Source: Pelagibacteraceae bacterium AG-345-F21 (GTDB lineage Bacteria > Pseudomonadota > Alphaproteobacteria > Pelagibacterales > Pelagibacteraceae). From it: a stretch of 64,000 bases of DNA. This document shows, piece after piece, positions 53,385 to 62,858 of the stretch; position 1 is the stretch's first letter, and each line of letters starts with the position of its first letter. The stretch is taken from the NCBI GenBank assembly GCA_003281795.1, contig QCAW01000003.1, positions 1 through 64,000 of the forward strand. The letters are read 5' to 3'. The notes below the pieces were generated by a model. It searched no databases and was not told the DNA's origin. It saw only the letters and a program-made list of their open reading frames with translations. A program made the position numbers and the translations under genes.

Positions 53385-54293
53385 ATGAAAGTATATAAAA
53401 ATTTAGAAATTAAAAAAAAACATAAAAATTCCGTTATTGCTATAGGTAATTTTGATGGCATACATTTAGGTCATCAAAAAGTTTTAAAAGAAGCAAAAAA
53501 AAAAGCTAAAAAAAATAAATTAAAAGTTGGCATAATTACCTTCGAGCCAATACCAGTTGTCTTCTTTAATCCAAAAATAAAGAATCATAGAATTAATTCT
53601 TTTGAACAAAAAAAAGATCAATTAAGAAAATTTAATTTAGATTTTATAATTACAATAAAATTTAATAGATCTTTTTCTAAATTAACCCCTGAGCAATTTA
53701 TAAAGAAAGTTATATTTAAAAAAACAAAATCAAAATTTATTTATGTTAGTAAAAATTTTAAATTTGGAAACAAACGGAAAGGAAATATTTTTACATTAAA
53801 AAAATATGAAAGTATTTATGGGTACAAAACTTTAATAACTTCTCCTTTTAAAAAATTTAAAAAGACCATTTCTTCTACATTAATTAGAAAAAAGATTTCA
53901 TTAGGTAAAATAAATGAAGCTAATAAGTTACTGAACAGATTGTGGAGTATTAATGGAAAAATTATTAAAGGATCAAAGAGAGGGAGAAAAATTGGGTTTC
54001 CAACGTGTAATCTTAAATTAAATAATTATATTTTACCTAGGTTGGGCGTATATTCAGTACTGGTAGAAATAGGAAATTTAAAAAGAAGAGGTATAGCAAA
54101 TATAGGTTATCGACCAACATTTAATGGCCAAAATTTACTTTTAGAAGTAAATATATTTGGAATTAATAAGGATTTATATAATAAAGAAATAAGTGTTAAT
54201 TTTAAAAAGTTTATAAGACCCGAAAAAAAATTTAAAGACTTTGAAACATTAAAAAAACAAATCAAGATTGATATAATTAAAGCAAAAAAATGA
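53385..54293 (+). CDS. ribF: Bifunctional riboflavin kinase/FAD synthetase (RibF)
   Basis: A 302-residue enzyme making FMN and then FAD. The N-terminal adenylyltransferase domain has IGNFDGIHLGHQ and SKNFKFGNKRKG. The C-terminal kinase domain from residue 190 has GRKIGFPTCNL and RRGIANIGYRPTF. ISSTLIRKKI is the conserved linker. It overlaps ileS by 4 bases, the standard ribF-ileS-lspA order. Confidence 0.95.
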   Translation: MKVYKNLEIKKKHKNSVIAIGNFDGIHLGHQKVLKEAKKKAKKNKLKVGIITFEPIPVVFFNPKIKNHRINSFEQKKDQLRKFNLDFIITIKFNRSFSKLTPEQFIKKVIFKKTKSKFIYVSKNFKFGNKRKGNIFTLKKYESIYGYKTLITSPFKKFKKTISSTLIRKKISLGKINEANKLLNRLWSINGKIIKGSKRGRKIGFPTCNLKLNNYILPRLGVYSVLVEIGNLKRRGIANIGYRPTFNGQNLLLEVNIFGINKDLYNKEISVNFKKFIRPEKKFKDFETLKKQIKIDIIKAKK

Positions 54294-57016
54294 CTAAAGA
54301 CAATTTACATCTCCCTAAAACATCTTTCTCAATGAAAGCTAGTTTGCCAACAAAAGAGCCTTTAATTTTAGAACAATGGGATAAGAATAACATATTTGAA
54401 AAATTAAGAAAAAATTCTAAAAATAAAGAAAAGTTTATATTACATGATGGCCCACCATATGCGAACGGTCATATTCATATGGGAACCGCTCTTAACAAAA
54501 TTCTAAAGGATATAATAATACGTTTTCATCAAATGAATGGAAAAGACTCAGTTTATGTTCCAGGTTGGGACTGTCATGGTCTACCAATTGAATGGAAGAT
54601 CGAAGAACAATATAAAAAAAAGAAAAAAAACAAAGATGAAGTTCCTATTAAAGATTTTAGACAGGAATGTAGAGAATTTGCTAAAAAATGGATTCAAGTT
54701 CATATAAAAGAATTTAAAAGACTTGGCGTAGTAGGGGATTTTGAAAACTATTATTCAACGATGAGTAATGATGCCGAGGCTCAAATTATTAGAGAACTTG
54801 GTAAATTTCTTTTAGACGGAAGTCTTTACCAAGGTTTCAAGCCTGTCTTATGGTCAACAGTGGAAAAAACTGCTTTAGCGGATGCTGAAGTTGAATATTT
54901 AGATCATACCTCCCAAACAATTTTTGTTGCTTTTAAAGTAAAAGATACAAAAAAAATTTTTCTCAAAGATGCCAATATAATTATTTGGACAACGACTCCT
55001 TGGACTATTCCTGCTAATAAAGCTCTAGCATTTAACAAGGATATTGAATATTCATTAATTGAGATTGATACTTTAGAAAATTTTAAAGATAAAAAAATAG
55101 TAGTTGCTTCAAAATTAATCGACTCAATTATTAAATCTTGTGAAATTAAAAGTCACAAGGTTATAAAAACTTTTAAAGGTTCAGAATTTATAGGTACAAT
55201 TTGCAGTCATCCATTTTTAAAAATGAGTTTTAATTATGATGTACCTATGTTAGATGCTGATTTCGTAAATTTAGAACAAGGTACAGGGATAGTGCATTGC
55301 GCTCCTAGTCATGGTCCAGATGATTTTAATTTATGTCTTAAAAATAACATTTCATCTAAATACACAGTTGATAATGCAGGTCTTTATACGAAAGAGATAC
55401 CATATTTTACCAATACCCATATTTTTAAAGCTGATCCAGTAGTTATCGAAAAGCTTAAAGAAGAAAATAAATTATTAAAAAATGACAAGCTTCAACATAG
55501 TTATCCTCATTCTTGGAGATCAAAGGCTCCACTAATTTATAGAGCGACGCCACAGTGGTTTATTTCTATGGAAACAAAATCTCTTAGAAATATAGCAGTT
55601 AAGGCTATTAACAATACTAAATTTTATCCTAAAAAGGGAAAAGATAGACTGCTTTCAATGGTTGAAGGTAGACCTGATTGGTGCGTTTCTAGGCAACGTG
55701 TATGGGGAGTACCTTTGCCTATATTTATTAATAAAAAAACTAAAGAGCCTTTAAGGGACAAAAAGGTAATTGATAATATAGCTGAAATTTTTGAAAAAGA
55801 GGGCTCAGATTGTTGGTTTACCGATGATGCAAAAAAATTTTTAGGTGACGATTACAACTCAAATGAATTTGAAAAACTTAATGATATCGTTGAAGTTTGG
55901 TTTGACAGCGGATCTACTCACAGTTTTGTCTTGGAGAAGAGAAAAGATTTGAAATGGCCAGCTGACATGTATTTAGAAGGATCTGATCAACATAGAGGCT
56001 GGTTTCATTCATCTCTACTTGAGTCTTGTGGAACTAGAGGTAGAGCGCCTTTCGAGAGTATTTTATCTCATGGGTTTGTGGTTGATGGCAAAGGTTTAAA
56101 GATGTCAAAATCTACAGGAAATGTTATTTCACCAGATGAAATATTAAAAAATTACGGTGCAGACATACTAAGAGCCTGGGTAGCTTCTTCCGATTACGCA
56201 GAAGACTTAAGAATAGATAAAACTATTCTTGCTCAACACGCAGAGTCTTATAGAAAAATTAGAAATACATTTAGGTTTATACTTGGCAATATAAAAGACA
56301 ATTTTGAGCCGCAATCTATTAACAATATAGAGATTAAAAAATTTGAAGAACTTGAACAATACATTTTACATAAGATTTTTTCTTTAGGCAAATCTGTGAC
56401 AGAAAATTTAAATAATTATAATTTCCATAAATTATATAAAGAATTATTAAATTTTTGTACCTTGGATCTTTCATCTTTTTATTTTGATATACGAAAGGAC
56501 GTTTTGTATTGCGATAGTTTAAATTCAAAGAAAAGAAAGGAATGTATCATTGTTTTAAATATTATATTAGACTGTTTGTTAAAGTGGTATGCACCAATAT
56601 TAGTTTTTACAACAGAAGAAATTTATGGATTAATTAAAAAAAATAAAAATTCTATTCATGAATATAATTTTCCTCAAATTCCTGATACTTGGAAAGATGA
56701 TAAATTGGATTTAAAATGGAAAAAACTTTTTAAGATTAAGCAATTAGCTAATGTAGCAATAGAGGAAAAAAGAGCTAGCAAAGAGATAGGATCAAGTTTA
56801 GAAACCGAATTAACTATTACAGCAGATTCAGAAAATTTTAAATTGTTTGAAAACCTTGACTTAGCTGAATATTTTATTACTTCAAAAGCTTCAAAGATAA
56901 AAAGTGAACAAAAAGAAGAATTAACAATTAAAGTTAAAAAAATAAAAGGGAATAAATGCCCAAGATGCTGGAAAATTTTAGATAACGAATGTCTTAGATG
57001 CAAAGAGGCTGTTTGA
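54290..57016 (+). CDS. ileS: Isoleucyl-tRNA synthetase (IleS)
   Basis: A 908-residue class I synthetase. The HIGH motif reads HIHMG in PPYANGHIHMGTALN, KMSKS is in GLKMSKSTGNVI, the CP1 editing region includes TTTPWTIPANKALAF, and the C-terminal zinc ribbon is CPRCWK...CLRC. It is a little shorter than E. coli IleS (938). It meets lspA after 13 bases. Confidence 0.97.
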   Translation: MTKDNLHLPKTSFSMKASLPTKEPLILEQWDKNNIFEKLRKNSKNKEKFILHDGPPYANGHIHMGTALNKILKDIIIRFHQMNGKDSVYVPGWDCHGLPIEWKIEEQYKKKKKNKDEVPIKDFRQECREFAKKWIQVHIKEFKRLGVVGDFENYYSTMSNDAEAQIIRELGKFLLDGSLYQGFKPVLWSTVEKTALADAEVEYLDHTSQTIFVAFKVKDTKKIFLKDANIIIWTTTPWTIPANKALAFNKDIEYSLIEIDTLENFKDKKIVVASKLIDSIIKSCEIKSHKVIKTFKGSEFIGTICSHPFLKMSFNYDVPMLDADFVNLEQGTGIVHCAPSHGPDDFNLCLKNNISSKYTVDNAGLYTKEIPYFTNTHIFKADPVVIEKLKEENKLLKNDKLQHSYPHSWRSKAPLIYRATPQWFISMETKSLRNIAVKAINNTKFYPKKGKDRLLSMVEGRPDWCVSRQRVWGVPLPIFINKKTKEPLRDKKVIDNIAEIFEKEGSDCWFTDDAKKFLGDDYNSNEFEKLNDIVEVWFDSGSTHSFVLEKRKDLKWPADMYLEGSDQHRGWFHSSLLESCGTRGRAPFESILSHGFVVDGKGLKMSKSTGNVISPDEILKNYGADILRAWVASSDYAEDLRIDKTILAQHAESYRKIRNTFRFILGNIKDNFEPQSINNIEIKKFEELEQYILHKIFSLGKSVTENLNNYNFHKLYKELLNFCTLDLSSFYFDIRKDVLYCDSLNSKKRKECIIVLNIILDCLLKWYAPILVFTTEEIYGLIKKNKNSIHEYNFPQIPDTWKDDKLDLKWKKLFKIKQLANVAIEEKRASKEIGSSLETELTITADSENFKLFENLDLAEYFITSKASKIKSEQKEELTIKVKKIKGNKCPRCWKILDNECLRCKEAV

Positions 57017-57029
57017 AACTTTTATAACC

Positions 57030-57530
57030 ATGTTAAAACAAATTGATAAATTTAATCTTTTACAAACTAAAAATCTTGTAAGCTTATTAATTGTAATATT
57101 TATCTTTATTTTTGATAGAATTACAAAAATTAAGATTATTAATCATCAATTAAGTAATTCTCAAATCTTCGTTAATGATTTTGTTAACTTAAATTTAGTA
57201 TGGAATACAGGAATAGGTTTTGGTCTTCTTAGTTCACAAACAAATTTAATATATAACTTAATCTCTGCTGTGATATTTATTATAATTTTATTTATAATTT
57301 ATATAATTGTAAAATCCACATTTGTAGATAAAATACTTTTTAGCTTAATATTGGGAGGAGCTATTGGTAATTTTTACGATAGATTAGCTTATTTTGCAGT
57401 TCCAGATTTTATAGATTTACATTATCAAAACTTTCACTGGTTTACTTTTAATATCGCAGATATATTTATAACGATAGGAATATTAATTATTATTTGCAAA
57501 GAAATATTTATTAAAAATGAAACAAATTAA
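57030..57530 (+). CDS. lspA: Lipoprotein signal peptidase (LspA)
   Basis: A 166-residue inner-membrane aspartyl protease that removes lipoprotein signal peptides. Four TM segments; catalytic Asp residues in GGAIGNFYDRL and FNIADIFI. NLVWNTGIGFGLL is the family block. The gene for a lipoprotein starts 14 bases before its stop. Confidence 0.95.
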   Translation: MLKQIDKFNLLQTKNLVSLLIVIFIFIFDRITKIKIINHQLSNSQIFVNDFVNLNLVWNTGIGFGLLSSQTNLIYNLISAVIFIIILFIIYIIVKSTFVDKILFSLILGGAIGNFYDRLAYFAVPDFIDLHYQNFHWFTFNIADIFITIGILIIICKEIFIKNETN

Positions 57531-57828
57531 AATTGTATTTTTCTTAATAATCTCAATTTTCTTTCAATCTTGTAGTTCATTTGAGAATGTTGGAAAGGTT
57601 ATGAGAAATGAGAAAGTTAGAACTACTGATGAATTTTTAATAGAGAAAAGACAGCCATTGACTTTACCACCTAAGTTTGGGGAACTACCAACTCCTGGAT
57701 CTAAAAGTGAGATTAAGAGTAAAAATAAAGTTAATGAAATTTTAAATATACCAACAAGTCCTAGCACGGAAGATACCCAAGGTGGTTCAAGCGTTGAAAA
57801 ATCAATAATGAATAAAATTGGCAAGTGA
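57517..57828 (+). CDS. Small lipoprotein, DUF3035-like
   Basis: A 103-residue lipoprotein with a hydrophobic signal segment (residues 4-17) and a lipobox FQSC, making Cys19 the lipidated residue. The DEFLIEKRQPLTLPPKFGELPTPG stretch resembles DUF3035 proteins, whose genes often follow lspA in alphaproteobacteria. Function is unknown; an outer-membrane or envelope role is inferred. It overlaps lspA and pgi. Confidence 0.8.
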   Translation: MKQIKIVFFLIISIFFQSCSSFENVGKVMRNEKVRTTDEFLIEKRQPLTLPPKFGELPTPGSKSEIKSKNKVNEILNIPTSPSTEDTQGGSSVEKSIMNKIGK

Positions 57829-59027
57829 AAAATAAAAGAATAATTTATAAAAATTATATTCACAATAACTTTAGTTCTAAGTTAAATAAAAATTTTAATT
57901 CTATATTTCAAAATATAAAATCAAATCTAGATAAGAGAAAAGATATTTTTCATACACTAAGCAAAAAATTTAAATTTAATTTCTCTAATAAAGAATTAAA
58001 AAAATTTCAAAAATATAAAGACGTTGTAATTGTTGGGATGGGGGGATCTATCCTAGGCGCAGAGTCGATGTATTACTTTTTTAAAAATAAAGTAAAAAAA
58101 AATTTTATTTTTTTTAATAATATTGATAGTGAAAATTTAAAAAAAATTGACAACTTAAAAAAAATTAATCAAACTTTGTTTATTGTTATATCTAAATCTG
58201 GTTACACGATTGAAACTTTACTTAATTTCTTTTTATTAAAAAAAATTAAAAAAAATTCCAAAAATATAATAATAATTTCTGAAAAAAATGATAACCCACT
58301 TTACGTTATAGCAAAAAAAATGAATTTTTATCATATTGAGCATAAAAAATATATTACAGGAAGATATTCAGTTTTATCTGAAGTTGGAATTGCCCCTGCT
58401 TTATTAATGGGCCTAAATACAAAAAAATTAAGATCTAATCTTAATTTTCATTTAAAAGATAAAAATAAAAAATTTCTTAAAGAAGGCTCTATTAAACTAG
58501 CAAATTTACTTTTAAAAAAAAAGTACAAGAATTTAATTTATTTAAATTATATTCCAGAATTAGAAAAATTTCTTTATTGGAATCAGCAGTTAGTTGCTGA
58601 AAGTCTAGGGAAAAACGGAAGGGGTTTTCTTCCCTTAATTTCTAACGCACCTAAAGATCATCATAGTTTATTACAACTGTACTTAGACGGTCCGAAAGAT
58701 AAATTATTTTATATTTTTAGCTCTAGTTCAATTGAAAAAAATAAAATAAATACAGCGAATTTAGATAAAAGAATAAAATTTCTAAATAAAAAAACTATAT
58801 CAGAAATAAAAATAGCTCAGAAAAATGCGTTAATAAAATCTTTAAATAAAAATAAAATTCCTTATAGAGAATTCCAAATAAACAGCTTAAACGAGGAAAG
58901 CTTAGGAGAACTTTTTTCTTTTTTTATTTTAGAAACAGCCATAATTGGAAAATTAACTAAGGTAAACCCTTTTAATCAGCCGGCAGTTGAACAAGTCAAA
59001 CTAAGTACAAAAAAATTATTAAGTTAA
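57825..59027 (+). CDS. pgi: Glucose-6-phosphate isomerase, short form (Pgi)
   Basis: A 400-residue phosphoglucose isomerase-family enzyme. The SIS-type phosphosugar blocks are VGMGGSILGAESM and ISKSGYTIETL; GRYSVLSEVGIAP, AESLGKNGRGFLP and HHSLLQLYLDGP follow. It is shorter than E. coli Pgi (549), so it belongs to the compact alphaproteobacterial type. It starts at GTG 57825, overlapping the lipoprotein stop by 4 bases. It converges with rsmD. Confidence 0.9.
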   Translation: MKNKRIIYKNYIHNNFSSKLNKNFNSIFQNIKSNLDKRKDIFHTLSKKFKFNFSNKELKKFQKYKDVVIVGMGGSILGAESMYYFFKNKVKKNFIFFNNIDSENLKKIDNLKKINQTLFIVISKSGYTIETLLNFFLLKKIKKNSKNIIIISEKNDNPLYVIAKKMNFYHIEHKKYITGRYSVLSEVGIAPALLMGLNTKKLRSNLNFHLKDKNKKFLKEGSIKLANLLLKKKYKNLIYLNYIPELEKFLYWNQQLVAESLGKNGRGFLPLISNAPKDHHSLLQLYLDGPKDKLFYIFSSSSIEKNKINTANLDKRIKFLNKKTISEIKIAQKNALIKSLNKNKIPYREFQINSLNEESLGELFSFFILETAIIGKLTKVNPFNQPAVEQVKLSTKKLLS

Positions 59028-59581
59028 AATTTTCCAAAAATAATTTTTGATCTTCCGTAATGTTTGACTAAGGTAGGTTTTATTATTTTTTTAAAGTTAT
59101 CAATAGATTTTTTTTCCCTATGAATTATAACAATATGATTCTTTTTAAAAATCTTTTTTTCATAAATCATCTGTAAATCTTCTATGTATTCGTCATCTTT
59201 GAAAGGCGGATCAAGAAAAAAAATATCAAATTTAAAAGGAATTTTTTGTTTGAAATAATAGTTTGTTTCTTCAGGAACAACAATAGCTTTATCTTTTACA
59301 GAAAGTTTTAATAAATTTTTATCTAAAACACCTAAAGCATTTTTATCTCTCTCTACAAATATGGTATTACTAGCCCCTCTTGATATGCACTCTAATCCAA
59401 AAGATCCTATTCCAGAGTATAGATCTAGCACGTTTGAGTCTTTGATATTTAGATTAAATAAATTTGAATGAATTAATACATTAAATATACTTTCTTTTAC
59501 TAAGTCTTTTAGAGGTCTAGTCGTAGATGATTTTAAATAATTTAGAGATTTTCCTTTTAAATAACCACCTATAACTCTCAT
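59024..59581 (-). CDS. rsmD: 16S rRNA (guanine-966-N2) methyltransferase RsmD
   Basis: A 185-residue SAM methyltransferase for m2G966. The SAM site is DLYSGIGSFGLECISRGA, the catalytic motif is FLDPPF, and the N-terminus MRVIGGYLKGKSL with TRPLKDLVKESIFNVL is characteristic. It overlaps the purD stop-side by 4 bases and the pgi stop by 4 bases on the other strand. Confidence 0.95.
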   Translation of the reverse strand: MRVIGGYLKGKSLNYLKSSTTRPLKDLVKESIFNVLIHSNLFNLNIKDSNVLDLYSGIGSFGLECISRGASNTIFVERDKNALGVLDKNLLKLSVKDKAIVVPEETNYYFKQKIPFKFDIFFLDPPFKDDEYIEDLQMIYEKKIFKKNHIVIIHREKKSIDNFKKIIKPTLVKHYGRSKIIFGKF

Positions 59582-60846
59582 TTATTTTTTATTACTCTCC
59601 ATCCTATGTCTCGTCTAAAAAATCCAAATTTCCAATTTATTTTTTTTATAGTTTTGATGATATTTTTTCTTAAATTTTTAAAAACCTTACCTGTAGCAGT
59701 AATATTTAAAACTCTTCCTCCATTTGAATAAAAATTATTATTAAGCAATTTAGTTCCAGCATGAAAGACAAATATGTTTTTTTTAAATCTTATTTTTTGT
59801 AAATTTTTTATAATTTTATTTTTTTGATATTTACCCGGATATCCTTTTGAACATAAAACTATAGTCATACAGCTAATATTATTCCATTGAATTTTAATTT
59901 TATTTAAATTATTTGATGCTACTTCATTTAATATTTTTAGTAAGTCAGTTTTTATTCTTGGAACTATTACCTGGCATTCGGGGTCTCCCATTCTTATGTT
60001 ATATTCTATTAAGTAGGGCTCATTATCTTTAATCATTAAACCAACATATAAAAAACCCTGATAAGGATTTTTTTCTTTTTTTAAAGCAGATAAAGTTGGT
60101 TCGACAATTCTTTTTATTATTTTTCTTTCCAATTTTTTATTCAATATTGTTGCCGGCGAATAGGCCCCCATACCACCAGTGTTAGGTCCAGTTTCTTTTT
60201 CTCCGACCCGTTTATGATCTTGAGCTGAGCCAAAAAATTTATATCCAAACCTATCAATTATTAAAAAATAACTTAATTCCTCTCCCTCTAAAAACTCTTC
60301 AAGAACTAATTTTTTTGATGATTTGAATTTACCTTTGAAAATTTCATTTGAAATTGACGTAACACTCTTTTTTGATTTACATATTGTGACCCCTTTACCT
60401 GCGGCTAGCCCATCTGCTTTGACAACTAAAGGCAATTTACTTTTTGAAATAAAACTCTCTACATCTCTTTTATTTTTACATATTTTAAACTGAGCAGTTG
60501 GAATTTTATATTTCCTACATAAATTTTTCATGAAAGCTTTAGAGCCTTCTAACTTTGCTGCATATTTATTTGGCCCAAAAACTCTAATTTTATTTTTCTT
60601 TAAGAAGTCTACGATGCCTTTTACCAAAGGTTCTTCTGGCCCAACTATCACTAATTCTATTTTGTTTGACCTAAGCACCTTTAGCAATTTCTTAAAATTT
60701 AAAAAGTCGACGGCAATGTTAGTCGCTATTTTAGCAGTACCTGCATTTCCAGGTATACAGATTATATTTTTACATAACTTAGATTTCGATATATTTAAAC
60801 AAAGTGCATGTTCTCTACCACCACTCCCTATTAAAGCAATATTCAT
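59578..60846 (-). CDS. purD: Phosphoribosylamine-glycine ligase (PurD)
   Basis: A 422-residue ATP-grasp enzyme of purine synthesis. GSGGREHALCLNI is the start motif, VVKADGLAAGKGVTICK and SYFLIIDRF/GPNTGGMGAYSP follow, and EYNIRMGDPECQ contains metal-binding acidic residues. It starts 30 bases from the divergent DUF2093 gene. Confidence 0.96.
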   Translation of the reverse strand: MNIALIGSGGREHALCLNISKSKLCKNIICIPGNAGTAKIATNIAVDFLNFKKLLKVLRSNKIELVIVGPEEPLVKGIVDFLKKNKIRVFGPNKYAAKLEGSKAFMKNLCRKYKIPTAQFKICKNKRDVESFISKSKLPLVVKADGLAAGKGVTICKSKKSVTSISNEIFKGKFKSSKKLVLEEFLEGEELSYFLIIDRFGYKFFGSAQDHKRVGEKETGPNTGGMGAYSPATILNKKLERKIIKRIVEPTLSALKKEKNPYQGFLYVGLMIKDNEPYLIEYNIRMGDPECQVIVPRIKTDLLKILNEVASNNLNKIKIQWNNISCMTIVLCSKGYPGKYQKNKIIKNLQKIRFKKNIFVFHAGTKLLNNNFYSNGGRVLNITATGKVFKNLRKNIIKTIKKINWKFGFFRRDIGWRVIKNK

Positions 60847-60876
60847 ATGAAAAGATATATTATATATATTTTATAG

Positions 60877-61080
60877 ATGAATAAAAAAAAAGCTAAACTT
60901 CTTTATAAACATAACTCCTTTAACATAATTGAAGAAGGAGAGATCGTAATTTGTGCAGTTTCAGGTAAGGAAATCCCATTAGCTAAACTAACTTATTGGA
61001 ATGTTGATTTACAAGAACCTTATTTTTCTTCTGTAGAAGCCAATAAACGTTTTAAGAATTTTAAGAAAAAAAAATTATAA
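60877..61080 (+). CDS. DUF2093 family protein
   Basis: A 67-residue protein of the alphaproteobacterial DUF2093 family. ICAVSGKEIPLAKLTYWNVDLQEPYFSSVEA matches that family's core (a CAVTGxPIPLxxLRYWS type). Role unknown; a single Cys is present, so there is no zinc-ribbon pair. It lies between divergent purD and the convergent lpxL-type gene (6-base overlap of stops). Confidence 0.85.
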   Translation: MNKKKAKLLYKHNSFNIIEEGEIVICAVSGKEIPLAKLTYWNVDLQEPYFSSVEANKRFKNFKKKKL

Positions 61081-61935
61081 TTTCCATCTATTGTGAGTCC
61101 ATATCCACTGATTAGGATTTTTAATTAACATTTTTTCCAATACTTCATTTAACCTTTTGGAGATTTCATATTTATCTTTAAATTGAGTTGGTTCAATTGG
61201 TTCGAATAATTTCATTTCAAAAGAATTATCTATTTTTCTTTCAATAAAGATAGGAACAATTTTTAATTTAAATTTTAAAGCTAATTGAGCAGGCATAGTC
61301 GTTGTATAAGCACCAACATTAAAAAATTTAATTTTTTCTCCCTCACTAACACGTTGATCAATCATAAGTGCAATGCTGTGTTTTTTTTTAATATATTCCA
61401 ACGCATCTTTTACTCCGGTACGACCTTTTTTTATTTGTTCTTTACATATAAATTTCTTTCTTAGGTATTCCATCAATGGATTTAAAAAAAAATTATTTAA
61501 AGGTCTATAAATAGTTGCTAATTTGATATTTTGTTTTGTTAATTCCATAGACATCAATTCAAAATTTGCAAAGTGACCTGAAATAAATATCACAGGCTCA
61601 TTTGAGTTTTTAATATCTTCTAAAATCTTTTGACCCTTAATTACAATATGAGAATTATAATTCCTAAATTTTTTTAAGAACATATATTCTACAAATATTT
61701 TTCCATAATTAGACCACATCTCTATCATGATCATATTAGTTTCTTTTTCAGATATCTGATTTGAAAAAATTTGCAAATTTTTTTTTGTAATTTTTTTTGA
61801 TTTAAAAATTGGTCCAATATTTTTAAAAATAAAGGAAAAAATAATTCTACTAATTTTTAATCCCAAACATTTTATAATTACAAAAGCAAGATATATTAAG
61901 GCAGTTTGAAAAAAATATTTTATTTTTTTTATCAT
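61075..61935 (-). CDS. lpxL: Lipid A acyltransferase (LpxL/HtrB family)
   Basis: A 286-residue membrane-associated acyltransferase that adds secondary acyl chains to Kdo-lipid IVA. N-terminal TM segment (residues 8-27). The catalytic HX4(D/E) motif is in GHFANFE. IYRPLNNFFLNPLM and MIDQRVSEGEK match the family. It follows lpxK with one shared base; whether it acts like LpxL or LpxM cannot be told. Confidence 0.88.
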   Translation of the reverse strand: MIKKIKYFFQTALIYLAFVIIKCLGLKISRIIFSFIFKNIGPIFKSKKITKKNLQIFSNQISEKETNMIMIEMWSNYGKIFVEYMFLKKFRNYNSHIVIKGQKILEDIKNSNEPVIFISGHFANFELMSMELTKQNIKLATIYRPLNNFFLNPLMEYLRKKFICKEQIKKGRTGVKDALEYIKKKHSIALMIDQRVSEGEKIKFFNVGAYTTTMPAQLALKFKLKIVPIFIERKIDNSFEMKLFEPIEPTQFKDKYEISKRLNEVLEKMLIKNPNQWIWTHNRWKL

Positions 61936-62858
61936 TAGTTGTTTAATAAATATTTTATTAATTTATCTTTGTTTTGTATTTCTAATTTTAATTTAAGAAA
62001 TTCTATGTTTCCAATTTTATAATTTTTAATTCTATGAAAATCTTTTTCAGTTGTAATCACTGTGAAATTATTTTTTTTTGCATAATCATATATTTCACGT
62101 ATTTCATCTTCTTTATAATTATAATGATCTGGAAATGAGATAGTTTTTTTTACATCTAAATCATTTTTTTTTAATGTTTTAAAAAAAAATTCTGGTTCCC
62201 CAATACCAGCGAATGCTAAAAGCTTTTTATTGGTGAAAGAATTAATGTTTGAAGGAATATACTTTGAATAAAAAATCTTTAAGTTGTTAGATATAAAAAG
62301 AATTTTTTCTTCAAATTCTTTATTTTTATTTCCATTAATTACTATTATTTGAGCTCTTTTTAAGGAACTTATTTTTTCTCTTAGCGGTCCTGAGGGTAAA
62401 AGCATTCCATTCCCGATTAATTGATTTTCGTTAAAGCAAATAATGTTTATGTTCTTATTAATTGAAAAATCTTGAAATCCATCATCTAGAATAACGAAAT
62501 CAAAATTATCTTTTTCAGCTTTTTTAATAGCTGATTTTCTAGTATTATTTAATATTAAAGGTATTTTATTACTTTTTATTAATTCGTGTTCATCTTTATG
62601 TTCTTTATAAAATTTTTTAATAATTACAGGCTTTTTTTTATTTTTTAATTCATTTGCAATCAGCATTGAAAGAGGGGTTTTTCCTGTTCCTCCAACGTAA
62701 ATATTTCCCACACAAATAATAGGCATAGTATAACTCGATGTATGAGTAATTTGTTTCTTCAAATAAAATAACATTAGATATAAGATTGAGATTGGCCAAA
62801 GTAGAATAGAATAAATACTAAATTTTTTTTGCCAAAATTTAGGTTTAAAAATTTTCAT
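61935..62858 (-). CDS. lpxK: Tetraacyldisaccharide 4'-kinase (LpxK)
   Basis: A 307-residue membrane-bound kinase that phosphorylates the lipid A disaccharide. Walker A is GNIYVGGTGKTPL. The Walker B-like block is FVILDDGFQD, and LLPSGPLRE and FAGIGEPEFFF follow. The N-terminus has a membrane segment (residues 12-31). It shares one base with the waaA stop. Confidence 0.94.
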   Translation of the reverse strand: MKIFKPKFWQKKFSIYSILLWPISILYLMLFYLKKQITHTSSYTMPIICVGNIYVGGTGKTPLSMLIANELKNKKKPVIIKKFYKEHKDEHELIKSNKIPLILNNTRKSAIKKAEKDNFDFVILDDGFQDFSINKNINIICFNENQLIGNGMLLPSGPLREKISSLKRAQIIVINGNKNKEFEEKILFISNNLKIFYSKYIPSNINSFTNKKLLAFAGIGEPEFFFKTLKKNDLDVKKTISFPDHYNYKEDEIREIYDYAKKNNFTVITTEKDFHRIKNYKIGNIEFLKLKLEIQNKDKLIKYLLNN